Assembly: GCA_031257735.1 (NCBI GenBank)
Contig: JAIROC010000583.1
Coordinates: 1 to 21,128, forward strand
DNA length: 21,128 nt
Source of the DNA: Bacteroidales bacterium
Lineage (GTDB): Bacteria; Bacteroidota; Bacteroidia; Bacteroidales; WCHB1-69
Direction: 5' to 3'
The position numbers were made by a program, and so were the translations under genes. Shown here in pieces: positions 1 to 6,867 of the stretch (within the stretch, counting starts at the first letter, position 1; every line of letters starts with the position of its first letter). The notes under the pieces are model-generated. The model was given only the letters and a program-made list of their open reading frames with translations, searched no databases and was not told where the DNA came from.

Positions 1-45
1 TTGGTAATGATTGTAGTGTTTGCGTTCGCTTTTAATAAAAGATAA
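1..45 (+). CDS. C-terminal end of a membrane-anchored phage protein (partial)
   Basis: The first 14 codons read LVMIVVFAFAFNKR and then stop with TAA. A hydrophobic stretch followed by a short basic tail is the same ending seen in most of the following genes. The stop overlaps the next start by one base (TAATG at 43-47), so the two genes are in one operon. Everything upstream of the window is unknown, so no function can be given beyond a probable tail-anchored virion protein. Confidence 0.6.
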   Translation: MVMIVVFAFAFNKR

Positions 46-680
46 TGGAAACGATTGTTTGGGAGGGAATTGAAACGATGGGGGAAAATCCAGCATCCGT
101 TGAAATGGATACAGGTAAAATAATACTCAATCGTGATGTTTTTCCCAAATACTCAAAATTCACAAGACAGTTTATATTAGAACACGAACGCGGGCATTAC
201 AAACTTTCAACGGATAGTGAAGAGGAAGCGGATACATACGCATTGAATAAACTCTATAAATCAACGAATAAGAGTTTGAAAAAGAGTATGAAAGCGATTA
301 CCGACTTTTTAGATGTAGATAATCCACGTGTTGTATCATTGTATAGAAAAGCGTTAATAATTGACAGTAAGTACAATAATAACAAAAAAGCAAAAGAAGA
401 GTTAAAAAATTTAACAGGAGACAGTAATATGAGAAACAAATTATCATCAATGACGAGTCCGTTTATTAGAATGAATTTTGGCGGTATAAGTGGACGCCAA
501 CGCGCTGATGGAGAGACTATAGATGAACAGGAAACAGCGGATAACTTTTCGCAAGTTCCAGAAGCAAAAAAATATCGACGGAATAGCGTCGAAAAATATA
601 ATATTTTAGGATTTAGTATGTCTATTATGGAGATACTTTTTCTTATTTTCATCATTGTCTATTTGGTAAAAAATAAGTAA
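45..680 (+). CDS. HEXXH zinc metallopeptidase with C-terminal membrane anchor
   Basis: This 211-residue protein carries HERGH at residues 47-51, a HEXXH zinc-binding and catalytic motif, followed by EEEAD at 59-63, where an acidic residue could be the third metal ligand, as in ImmA-like peptidases. The middle is charged and polar. Residues about 190-208 form a single TM segment ending in KNK, so the peptidase would be tethered by its C-terminus like its neighbours. It starts one base inside the preceding stop. Known family behaviour supports proteolysis; the substrate is unknown. A virion maturation or cell-entry protease is an inference from its place among structural-type genes. The catalytic motif is clear, the biological role is not. 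Confidence 0.65.
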   Translation: METIVWEGIETMGENPASVEMDTGKIILNRDVFPKYSKFTRQFILEHERGHYKLSTDSEEEADTYALNKLYKSTNKSLKKSMKAITDFLDVDNPRVVSLYRKALIIDSKYNNNKKAKEELKNLTGDSNMRNKLSSMTSPFIRMNFGGISGRQRADGETIDEQETADNFSQVPEAKKYRRNSVEKYNILGFSMSIMEILFLIFIIVYLVKNK

Positions 681-721
681 ATGATACGTAAAAGACATAC
701 ATAATCGAAAAAAAGTTAATT

Positions 722-1339
722 ATGCCACAAAACAGAAAATCGCAGAAATTTCTTGTGATAAAAAAAATAAATAATGCTATAAATGCCGTACCGCAAGGAT
801 ATTATTATGAACCAAATGGAGATAGTAATTATCAATTCTATGTCCCCGTTTCTTTGCTTACAAATGGATATGCAAAAATTGTTTGTTTAAAAGAAAATTT
901 AAAGTTTTCTCCATATAGTATTAATGGTTATGATGCTGACTTGCCAGATGGACAATATTATATTTTTCAATCAAAAAATATTTATGAGGCAAATAATGGC
1001 GCGAGAAATTCTGATATTGGAATGGTATTTAAATATGGCGGAGGAAGTACAGATATTATTTTTACTTATTTTTATGATGTGCCTAATTTTTCCTATATGA
1101 CTGTGGATGAATATGAAAAAAGAAAAAAAGGTATAAAAGATGATACGGGCGGTACGGGCGGAAATACAGGCGGAAATACGGGCGGAAATACAGGCGGCAC
1201 AGGCGGAACAGGCAGCATAGTCGAAACAGACGATAAATCTGGTAATGTTGATAATAAGGAAGATGAAATAACAGAATTGTTGAAAAAGAATTGGTTAATA
1301 TTATTAGTAGTATTTTTGTTATTTTATAAAATGAAATAA
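722..1339 (+). CDS. Putative virion spike protein, Gly-rich stalk, C-terminal anchor
   Basis: 205 residues. The N-terminus is basic (MPQNRKSQKFLVIKKINNA) and resembles the leader-like motif of neighbouring genes. Residues about 26-135 form a folded-looking, Tyr- and Gly-rich domain that aligns by eye with the product at 2158-2709: both have GYY, NG..KI, VNG or its equivalent, PDG.YY, and VPNF..M in the same order. Residues about 141-165 are GGT/GGN repeats, a flexible linker. ITELLKKNW leads into the TM segment at about 190-202, and the tail is KMK. This order (head, flexible linker, C-terminal anchor) is what a virion spike would have, and recalls the Gly-linkers and C-terminal anchor of filamentous-phage pIII, although no signal peptide is visible. 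Confidence 0.55.
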   Translation: MPQNRKSQKFLVIKKINNAINAVPQGYYYEPNGDSNYQFYVPVSLLTNGYAKIVCLKENLKFSPYSINGYDADLPDGQYYIFQSKNIYEANNGARNSDIGMVFKYGGGSTDIIFTYFYDVPNFSYMTVDEYEKRKKGIKDDTGGTGGNTGGNTGGNTGGTGGTGSIVETDDKSGNVDNKEDEITELLKKNWLILLVVFLLFYKMK

Positions 1340-1343
1340 AAAA

Positions 1344-2150
1344 ATGAAACAACAGACATTTACAAAAAAATTAAATGCGATAGGCTATGTCGAACGAAAA
1401 GGCGTTTTTGCCAAAAAAGGTAGTCCTATTCGTATACAGATAGTCGGAAATAAAGCGAAAGTTTGGAATGCAACAAATAACCTTATAGGTTATCCGACAG
1501 CGCGTTATATGAATTTTAACACTGATACTATTTATGCTATTGCAGCTCCTTCTTTTGGTAGTGGCGATGTGGCTTATGGTTATGCGGATGGAATAGATTA
1601 TTCACAAGCTGGTCAAAATGATGGTAATCAAGAATGGGTAGGAATATTAAATAGTGGTGAAATTCCTGTTCAAAAATGGGGATATTTGGTTTCAGGATAT
1701 ATTTATCAAAATTTTCCTGGTACTGATAAAATAAAAATAAAAAATATATTATTTGGTTTTTATCTAACAAAAGACGAAGTTAATTCTGGAAGATTTTTTA
1801 AGGTTAATGTACCTGAAACGCCTGATGAACCTGAAACGCCTGATGTACCTGATTTACCAAATATGATTGGTGTAGGTGATGCACCTAATGTACCAAATAT
1901 ACCTGATGTACCTGAAAGGCTTGATTTACCTGATGCACCTAATTTACCATATATACCTGTTATACCAGGAAGCGGCAGCACGGGCGGCACAGGCGGCACA
2001 GGCGGCACAGGCGGCACGGGCGGCACGGGCGGCACAGGAGATAATACAGAAGGTACAGCAGAGACGAAAACTAATAAAATAACAGAATTGTTAAAAGAAT
2101 ATTGGTGGATATTGATTATTGTTTGTTTAATTATATTTAGTAAAAAATAA
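1344..2150 (+). CDS. Putative virion spike/fibre protein with Pro-Asp and Gly-Thr stalks
   Basis: 268 residues in four parts. Residues 1-155 form a head domain I cannot assign. Residues about 156-208 are a stalk rich in Pro, Asp, Asn and Glu (PDVP, PNVPNIPDVP), likely extended and stiff. Residues about 209-232 are a pure GGT repeat. Residues about 245-268 hold ITELLKEYWWI and a TM segment ending SKK. The pre-membrane motif matches the gene before it (ITELLKKNW) and the gene at 3094 (VSEYIEEYWWI), so these three share an anchor module. It begins four bases after the previous stop. Receptor binding is inferred from architecture only. Confidence 0.55.
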   Translation: MKQQTFTKKLNAIGYVERKGVFAKKGSPIRIQIVGNKAKVWNATNNLIGYPTARYMNFNTDTIYAIAAPSFGSGDVAYGYADGIDYSQAGQNDGNQEWVGILNSGEIPVQKWGYLVSGYIYQNFPGTDKIKIKNILFGFYLTKDEVNSGRFFKVNVPETPDEPETPDVPDLPNMIGVGDAPNVPNIPDVPERLDLPDAPNLPYIPVIPGSGSTGGTGGTGGTGGTGGTGGTGDNTEGTAETKTNKITELLKEYWWILIIVCLIIFSKK

Positions 2151-2157
2151 AAAAATT

Positions 2158-2709
2158 ATGAAAAGGAAAAGAGGTTCAAAAATTTCATTTAGACATATAA
2201 ATCATTGGTTACATGTTGCAGACAGGGGATATTATCAGGATGGCATGAAGTTTCTCATCCCCAAAAGCGACGTAGATAATGGCATTACAAAAATATTGTA
2301 TAGTCAGGGATGGAATAAAATACCGGTTAAAGAAGTTGATGTAAATGGCGTTAGCGGTGTTCCTGATGGAAAATATTATATGATAGAAGAGGAGGCGACA
2401 GGCGTTATGGTTATTTATTCTTTAAAAGATAAAGAATTATTTAACCATTTTAGAAATGTTCCAAATTTCTACATGATGGTAAGCGGTGATTATGGTGGTA
2501 CGTATGTAGACCCAAATGATACTTCAAAAATTGTAAAAATAGGAAACATTGTTGGTGAAAATAATGGTGAAATAACTGAATCTACGTTTGATGTATCAAA
2601 AGAACTGATTGGAACAAAAAAAGAAGCTACGAAGAATAATTCTAAAAACTATTTAATTTATATACTTATTGCTGTAGTAGTTGTTGTATTTATGTTTAAA
2701 CGAAAATAA
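2158..2709 (+). CDS. Putative virion spike protein, paralogue of the 722-1339 product
   Basis: 183 residues. The basic start MKRKRGSKISFRHINH is followed by a domain that parallels the product of 722-1339: GYY, a Pro at the FLIP position, NG.TKI, DVNGV, PDGKYYM and VPNFYMM occur in the same order. It lacks a Gly-rich stalk; residues about 125-160 are polar instead. One TM segment at about 164-179 ends in FKRK. The shared head with different linkers suggests duplication and divergence within the spike set. It lies eight bases after the previous stop. The function is unknown; a virion membrane protein is the best reading. Confidence 0.5.
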   Translation: MKRKRGSKISFRHINHWLHVADRGYYQDGMKFLIPKSDVDNGITKILYSQGWNKIPVKEVDVNGVSGVPDGKYYMIEEEATGVMVIYSLKDKELFNHFRNVPNFYMMVSGDYGGTYVDPNDTSKIVKIGNIVGENNGEITESTFDVSKELIGTKKEATKNNSKNYLIYILIAVVVVVFMFKRK

Positions 2710-2717
2710 CTTATAAA

Positions 2718-3092
2718 ATGGCTATAAATACAAAAAAATCTGTAGAGATATTAAACTATTACAATAGCGCCTCCGAGAGTGAAAAAGAGTTGTTTAATCA
2801 ATTCGTGGAACTTCTTGAGGAAGATGTGTATATTAATCACATGTCGTATATTGAAGCTGCCCAAAAACATGGATACTATCAGTCTGATATATTGGAAAAT
2901 AGAACAAAAGCTATTAGCGCAAATAGTATTGCAGATTTCATTTTCAAAGCGGCATGGGAATTTTGGTATTATAGCGTATTAGAAGGTATTATTGAGAAAG
3001 AAATCAATAGATTTTCAGATGTGAATGATACAAAAAAACGTTTTTGGATGTTTTTAACAGTGTTTTTAATTATAATTGCAATAATAAAGTAA
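2718..3092 (+). CDS. Small membrane-anchored phage protein
   Basis: 124 residues with no family I recognise. The first 100 residues look helical and acidic, with many aromatics (WEFWYYSVLEG). The last 20 residues form a TM segment ending in a single Lys (FLIIIAIIK). A region around YINHMSYIEAAQKHGY loosely recalls the P-V-Y...G.S.E.VK block of the three genes at 4032-5197, but this is too weak to call homology. It sits eight bases after the previous stop and one base before the next start, so it is co-transcribed with the virion-type genes. Confidence 0.5.
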   Translation: MAINTKKSVEILNYYNSASESEKELFNQFVELLEEDVYINHMSYIEAAQKHGYYQSDILENRTKAISANSIADFIFKAAWEFWYYSVLEGIIEKEINRFSDVNDTKKRFWMFLTVFLIIIAIIK

Positions 3093-3093
3093 T

Positions 3094-3705
3094 ATGGGAC
3101 AAAATAGAAAAAACAATACAGGTAAAAGTGTATTTTTACGGATAAATAACTATACAACTCCATCTGATATAGATTTGGTTAATTTTTACAAAGATTATAG
3201 TTATCACGAAAGGGGGGACACAGATGCAAATACTCGAATACACTCTAAAAGCGATGTTGATTATGATACATTTAAAGGTAATTTCACAAAAATAATAAAA
3301 TCAAGCGAATATCCTGGTGATTTTTACGATAATTGGGGAAAAAGACAGGGATATTTAGCCTATCACGCTAAATGGCATGATAAAGTAAGACCAGGAATAC
3401 AAGGACAGCGAGTTAGAGACAGATTATCAGAGTTTAAGGCTTTATATGATAAAATCCCTATTGAAAGAATAAAAGTAATTCTTGGCGAACAAGCAAAGAG
3501 AGATGCTGTTTTTGAAGGCTCATCGATAGGGCAAGGTGGTGGAACAGGTGGAACGGGTGATTTTTCTTCTATAAAGGAGATAAAGGACGATGATAAAGAT
3601 AAAGATAAGGATAAGGATAAAACTGTGTCAGAATATATTGAGGAGTATTGGTGGATTGCTGGAATTGTTTTGGTTCTTATTATTGTAATGGCTATTAAAA
3701 AGTAA
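3094..3705 (+). CDS. Putative virion membrane protein with Gly-rich and Asp-Lys linkers
   Basis: 203 residues. The N-terminus (MGQNRKNNTGKSVFLRINN) is one of the clearest examples of the shared leader-like motif. The central domain (about 25-145) is charged and aromatic and unassigned. It is followed by GGGTGGTG, then by a run of Asp-Lys pairs (DKDKDKDKDK, encoded by a near-perfect six-base repeat at about 3590-3621), then VSEYIEEYWWI and a TM segment ending AIKK. The pre-membrane motif matches the two Gly-rich spikes upstream. It starts just after the previous stop. A membrane-anchored virion component is inferred; there is no direct functional motif. Confidence 0.55.
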   Translation: MGQNRKNNTGKSVFLRINNYTTPSDIDLVNFYKDYSYHERGDTDANTRIHSKSDVDYDTFKGNFTKIIKSSEYPGDFYDNWGKRQGYLAYHAKWHDKVRPGIQGQRVRDRLSEFKALYDKIPIERIKVILGEQAKRDAVFEGSSIGQGGGTGGTGDFSSIKEIKDDDKDKDKDKDKTVSEYIEEYWWIAGIVLVLIIVMAIKK

Positions 3706-3708
3706 ACT

Positions 3709-4032
3709 ATGAGATATAAACAAAATAATTCAAATAAAGTATTTTTACGAATTAATAATGCTGCCAATTGGGGCAGAATTATTCTGGGAGTACTTACAGG
3801 CGGAGTGTCTGAAGTTGGTATCGGTATTGCGCAATCGTCGAAAGGCGTGAAAATGAGTGGAAAACAAGCAGACGACGACGACGCTGATGAAGATATGCCG
3901 GATCAGTATGTTGCTGATAATGCTGATAAGGATAAAGATAAGCCAGAAACGTCTTACACGAAATATATTGTGTTAGGCATATTGGTTATAGTGTTGATTA
4001 TTATATTGGTTTTGAATAAAAAGAAAAAGTAA
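3709..4032 (+). CDS. Small virion-type protein with two hydrophobic segments
   Basis: 107 residues. It begins with the shared motif (MRYKQNNSNKVFLRINNA), followed at once by a Gly-rich hydrophobic stretch (about 20-45), a strongly acidic linker with DDDDADED (about 55-62) and DKDKDK, and a long C-terminal TM segment ending KKKK. A small, acidic-middle, basic-tail membrane protein is the general design of a coat or capsid-membrane linker protein, but this is analogy only. Its stop overlaps the next start (TAATG at 4030-4034). Confidence 0.55.
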   Translation: MRYKQNNSNKVFLRINNAANWGRIILGVLTGGVSEVGIGIAQSSKGVKMSGKQADDDDADEDMPDQYVADNADKDKDKPETSYTKYIVLGILVIVLIIILVLNKKKK

Positions 4033-4430
4033 TGAAAGTTAAAAAGAATAATAGTAAAAATGTTTTTTTACAAAAAAATGACGCGGTAAAAGGCACGTAT
4101 AAATATTGGAAAGAAATGTTAGAATATCCTGTGTATCATTATGGTATGTCATACGAACAGGTGAAGAAACAATTTAATTATGGTAGTCGTAAACCATATT
4201 GGTTATCAACAAATTGGTGGAAAAAAAGATTTGATGCGGGCTATACTTATTGGGCTGAGAAACGCGCGGCAGACATGACAGCTGGAAATTATACACAGAC
4301 TACACCACAGGGCGATACGCCAAAAAGTGTTAAAGACGAAGAAACTTTAAATATGATTATCTACGGATTAGTTGGAATAGTCGTGTTGATTATTGGAGTT
4401 ATAATATACAAAAAGCTCAAAAAGAAATAA
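4032..4430 (+). CDS. Virion-type membrane protein, ADM-domain paralogue 1
   Basis: 132 residues. It starts with the shared motif (MKVKKNNSKNVFLQKND). Residues about 25-95 carry a block also found in the next two genes: P-V-Y...G.S.E.VK, then a Trp/Tyr-rich helix, then ADM and G. The C-terminus is one TM segment followed by KKLKKK. I do not recognise the domain from any named family. Three adjacent copies point to tandem duplication and to related but distinct places in one particle. It overlaps the previous stop by one base. Confidence 0.55.
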   Translation: MKVKKNNSKNVFLQKNDAVKGTYKYWKEMLEYPVYHYGMSYEQVKKQFNYGSRKPYWLSTNWWKKRFDAGYTYWAEKRAADMTAGNYTQTTPQGDTPKSVKDEETLNMIIYGLVGIVVLIIGVIIYKKLKKK

Positions 4431-4433
4431 AAA

Positions 4434-4829
4434 ATGAGTAATTATGTTTTTCGTAAAAAAAATCATTCTTTATCTGCAGCAATAATTGGACTTGTAAGTT
4501 CTGCAGTCAGCGCGGTAGGAAACATTACCCCCGGCGGTATGTCCATTCGCGCAACTACAAAAGACCATATTTACAATGTTTTATATAGTCCTGTATATTT
4601 GCAGGGAAAGACATTAGAGCAGGTTAAGAACGCTATGCCGAAAACATACAAAAACAATCCGTCTCTATTTCAGCGATATTATGATGAATTGAAAGCAATG
4701 AGAGAAGCGGACATGTCAATTGGCAAGCATCCGACACAGACATTTTTTACAACGAAAAACATAATAGCTTGTATTTTGGTTTTTTGTATTATTATTTTAT
4801 TGATTATATTATTTAAAAAACAGAAATAA
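4434..4829 (+). CDS. Virion-type membrane protein, ADM-domain paralogue 2
   Basis: 131 residues. After a short basic start (MSNYVFRKKNHS) comes a hydrophobic, Ala/Val-rich stretch at about 13-35, then PGGMS and the shared block: SPVYLQGKTLEQVK, a Tyr-rich helix with FQRYYDE, EADMS, and G.HP. A C-terminal TM segment ends KKQK. It has two hydrophobic segments, unlike paralogue 1. The hydrophobic stretch after a basic start could be read as a signal peptide, but the equivalent segment in the next gene begins right at the N-terminus. It abuts the next gene with no spacer. Confidence 0.55.
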   Translation: MSNYVFRKKNHSLSAAIIGLVSSAVSAVGNITPGGMSIRATTKDHIYNVLYSPVYLQGKTLEQVKNAMPKTYKNNPSLFQRYYDELKAMREADMSIGKHPTQTFFTTKNIIACILVFCIIILLIILFKKQK

Positions 4830-5150
4830 ATGGTAACGGCAATAATAGCAATCATAGCAGTAGCGATTTCAATCGCAACAACCGCAACCACTCAAGGCAT
4901 GAGTGCACGAGCAAGGAAAAAAGATTATTTGTGGACAATTTTAAGAACTCCTGTTTACGAACAAGGCTTAAGTTTGGAGAGTGTTAAATTGATGTACTTA
5001 TCGGAATATCGTGCAAATCCTGACTTATTCAAAAGATATTACGATGAGTATATATCAATAAGAAATGCGGACATGGCAACAGGTGCGCATCCGTCGAGTA
5101 AAAAAAAAAGATTTTATTGTACAAGAAGTACATTATCATTGGTTTATTAA
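4830..5150 (+). CDS. ADM-domain paralogue 3; membrane anchor lies in the -1 frame
   Basis: The zero-frame product is 106 residues: an N-terminal hydrophobic segment, then QGMS, TPVYEQGLSLESVK, LFKRYYDE, NADMA and G.HP, matching paralogue 2 step by step. It then meets a run of ten A (5100-5109) and stops at 5150 after a tail (RFYCTRSTLSLVY) unlike its relatives. In the -1 frame, the sequence after the run encodes KILLYKKY, a long TM segment and a tail ending EQKK before a stop at 5195-5197, exactly the ending expected from the family. The full protein would be about 122 residues. The A-run may be a programmed or phase-variable slip site, or a sequencing error. The start directly follows the previous stop. 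Confidence 0.6.
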   Translation: MVTAIIAIIAVAISIATTATTQGMSARARKKDYLWTILRTPVYEQGLSLESVKLMYLSEYRANPDLFKRYYDEYISIRNADMATGAHPSSKKKRFYCTRSTLSLVY

Positions 5151-5197
5151 TTTTAGTAGCAGTAATAATATATGAACAAAGTGAACAGAAAAAATAA
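5100..5197 (+). other. Poly-A slippery site and -1 frame extension encoding the missing anchor
   Basis: Ten A residues at 5100-5109 are read as AAA AAA AAA AGA in the zero frame, so A AAA AAA is available for a -1 slip. Reading from AAG at 5108 gives an uninterrupted frame with a TM segment and Lys-rich end, stopping at 5195-5197. The extension overlaps the start of the next gene (5172). No clear stimulatory stem-loop was found by eye just downstream. Transcriptional slippage, ribosomal frameshifting, length variation of the run and assembly error all fit. Confidence 0.6.
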
Positions 5198-5354
5198 TGC
5201 AGATGGGAACAGTTCCCTGTTGGACAGTTTGACGGGCGGTAAAGAAATACCGTTTTCAATATCGTTAGATATGGTAACAGTGTCATATTTGGGAGTAATG
5301 GTGTTAGTAGTAGGCGTAATTTTGATTATAATTTCAAAAAAGATAATTAAATAA
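5172..5354 (+). CDS. Very small membrane protein, possible coat or membrane component
   Basis: 60 residues. The start MNKVNRKNNADGNS resembles the shared basic motif but lacks the VFL part. A short polar segment (about 14-32) is followed by one long TM segment (about 36-53) and a basic end (SKKIIK). Size and charge pattern are like filamentous-phage major coat proteins, but many small virion-membrane proteins look the same, so this is only a possibility. The start lies inside the -1 frame extension of the preceding gene, and the stop overlaps the next start (TAATG at 5352-5356). Confidence 0.5.
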   Translation: MNKVNRKNNADGNSSLLDSLTGGKEIPFSISLDMVTVSYLGVMVLVVGVILIIISKKIIK

Positions 5355-5857
5355 TGGAAATTTTGCGATACAAAGACATGCAGTTGGATATACTAACTCG
5401 TTTAGATAAGTTAGTATCTGATTTGGGAAACGGTTCGTTTCCTCCTGATTTTTATGTGCCTATACGTTACGAAAATTTTAATTTGGATATTATCTATCGT
5501 TTAGAGAGTTTAATTTATTTGCTGACAAATATTTATGCAAGGAGAGAGGTATATGATGGATACTATTATATTGATACATATTCAAGAATGATATATATTG
5601 ATTATAGAGGGGGTACGGATTTTATAATTGATATTAATGAAGATGTTTTAATAAACATGAGAGAAATAATGCACATAGCTATATATAATAATAGTGGTAA
5701 TGATTTAACAGTATCGTTCCCAGCAACTATACAATATAGCGATGGCAATGATTATCTTGAAATAGGCTCTGATAGAGTAGGGGAGTTATCATTGCTTCCG
5801 TTCCCAATTGACAAAAGTGGAGGATTTCAATATTTAGTACGTGGAATACACGAATAA
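5354..5857 (+). CDS. Phage protein of unknown function, no membrane segment
   Basis: 167 residues, unrecognised. Residues 1-60 contain two similar helical pieces (MQLDILTRLDKLVSDL and NLDIIYRLESLIYLL), an internal near-repeat that looks like an oligomerisation segment. Residues about 68-165 are rich in Tyr, Asp, Ile and Gly and look like beta strands (YYYIDTYSRMIYIDYRGG, LTVSFPATIQYSDG). Helical base plus beta domain is compatible with a soluble virion or fibre protein. It starts in a one-base overlap with the preceding stop. It is the first gene in the run without a C-terminal anchor. Confidence 0.5.
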   Translation: MEILRYKDMQLDILTRLDKLVSDLGNGSFPPDFYVPIRYENFNLDIIYRLESLIYLLTNIYARREVYDGYYYIDTYSRMIYIDYRGGTDFIIDINEDVLINMREIMHIAIYNNSGNDLTVSFPATIQYSDGNDYLEIGSDRVGELSLLPFPIDKSGGFQYLVRGIHE

Positions 5858-5873
5858 TTAAAAATTAAAAATT
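5856..5873 (+). repeat. Recurrent AATTAAAAATTAAAAATT intergenic linker
   Basis: This 18-base AT sequence lies just before the start at 5874. Identical copies occur at 7090-7107, before the lipoprotein gene, and at 8598-8615, after the glucosaminidase gene. Shorter versions sit at 8049-8059 and 10816-10830. All lie at gene junctions on the plus strand. A role as an A-rich translation-initiation or linker element is inferred. Confidence 0.6.
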
Positions 5874-6242
5874 ATGGGTAAATATATACGGAAAGGGATT
5901 TTAGGGATAAAAACATTTACGGTAGCTCCTGCACGAACAGGAGATTATGAAGCTGTAGAATGGGTTAAGTTATCTGATGAACAGATTGAGTTTTCAGAAA
6001 AAAATCCAAATGCAAGTCATTCCGAAATATTGAAAATGCAAATGAATGTAGCTATTGAGCCTGTATTTGACTATGGTACATGGATTTCAATGTGTATAAG
6101 AGAGAAATACAGTATTGATGATGAAATTGCCATTTTGCGGCAACGAGAAGAAAAGCCAACAGAGTTTCAAGAATATTACGAATATTGTGAAAGTTGCAAA
6201 TTAAGAGTAAAACAACGAAATTCAGAGAACAATGTTGTATAG
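5874..6242 (+). CDS. Phage accessory protein common near Bacteroidota phage fibre genes
   Basis: 122 residues. The pattern is NP.AS..E (about 44-51), then REKYS.DDEIAILRQREEKPTEFQEYYEY (about 79-104), then K. I recognise this DEIA.LRQ...KP.EF..Y pattern from small proteins encoded beside fibre-type genes in Bacteroides phages, but I know no function; a fibre assembly or accessory role is an inference. No signal peptide or TM is present. An 18-base AT linker precedes the start. The stop overlaps the start of the LamG-like gene by 11 bases, so the two are translationally linked. Confidence 0.5.
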   Translation: MGKYIRKGILGIKTFTVAPARTGDYEAVEWVKLSDEQIEFSEKNPNASHSEILKMQMNVAIEPVFDYGTWISMCIREKYSIDDEIAILRQREEKPTEFQEYYEYCESCKLRVKQRNSENNVV

Positions 6243-6861
6243 ACGTAGATTAATGTTAGCAAAAAAACTTGAGCCAGAGCCTTTGCCTGATTTATGGTTT
6301 CCTTTAACAACTGATACTGTTGATATTATCAGTGGCATGGTTGGAAATATAGTAGGTAATGTAAGTTTTAGTCAGGAGGGAGCATTTTTTGAAGGTGTGC
6401 GAAATAATTTTATTAGATATTTAAATTTTAATCTACTTAATCAGTATGAACCTTTTACGCTTGAATATGAATTAAGGAACATCAGTCCTGAACCGACGTG
6501 GGGACACAAAATGTCTGTAGAATTTGGTCTAAACAATGGTATGAATGGTATTTATATATATTCTACAAAATCATATTCAAACGCTGTATTAATTGCAAAC
6601 AGTTATAATACAAATTTTCAATATAATTTAGGTTCAATTGACTTATCAGTTTTTAGAAAGGAAAAAATAATATGGAATGCAAATACTCAAAAATTTCTAT
6701 TTAAATTAAATGGTAAATCAATAATTGCGTATGATGGCGGAGGTGGCTGGCCGGTTTCTTTAAAAGAAGGAATGTATTTTGGCGCTGCGAGCGATGGATG
6801 GGATTATCAAGTAGGATATTTACGAAATGTTAAAATTTGGTTAAATAAAATAGTAAATTAG
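6232..6861 (+). CDS. LamG/concanavalin-like putative phage adhesin
   Basis: 209 residues. The start MLYRRRLMLAKK is followed by PDLWFPLT, a pattern familiar from Bacteroidota phage and prophage proteins with laminin-G-like (concanavalin A superfamily) domains. The rest is beta-rich with FEGVRNNFIRY, FTLEYELRN, FGLNNGMNGIYIY, LNGKSIIAYDGGGGWP and YLRNVKIWL; the last matches the closing strand typical of LamG domains. Such domains usually bind glycans, so host attachment is likely. There is no TM segment, so it would attach to the particle through another protein. It overlaps the preceding gene by 11 bases. Confidence 0.6.
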   Translation: MLYRRRLMLAKKLEPEPLPDLWFPLTTDTVDIISGMVGNIVGNVSFSQEGAFFEGVRNNFIRYLNFNLLNQYEPFTLEYELRNISPEPTWGHKMSVEFGLNNGMNGIYIYSTKSYSNAVLIANSYNTNFQYNLGSIDLSVFRKEKIIWNANTQKFLFKLNGKSIIAYDGGGGWPVSLKEGMYFGAASDGWDYQVGYLRNVKIWLNKIVN

Positions 6862-6867
6862 AGAATT

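Noticed and set aside
1141..1215. GGT/GGN repeats as a possible CRISPR or minisatellite array
   Set aside because: The units are short, lie in frame, encode a Gly-linker, and have no unique spacers.
1083..1352. Minus-strand open frame opposite the Gly-rich linker gene
   Set aside because: It is a shadow of the 722-1339 gene: a Phe/Tyr/Leu/Arg-rich product made by reading the Gly-repeat and TM codons backwards, with no family pattern.
1760..2082. Pro-Val-rich (minus) and Ala-rich (plus) open frames over the repeats of the 1344-2150 gene
   Set aside because: They arise from the short GC-rich repeats read in other frames; the frame with head, stalk and membrane anchor is the gene.
3590..3621. 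Six-base GATAAA/GATAAG repeat as a regulatory element
   Set aside because: It is in frame and encodes an Asp-Lys linker before the membrane anchor.
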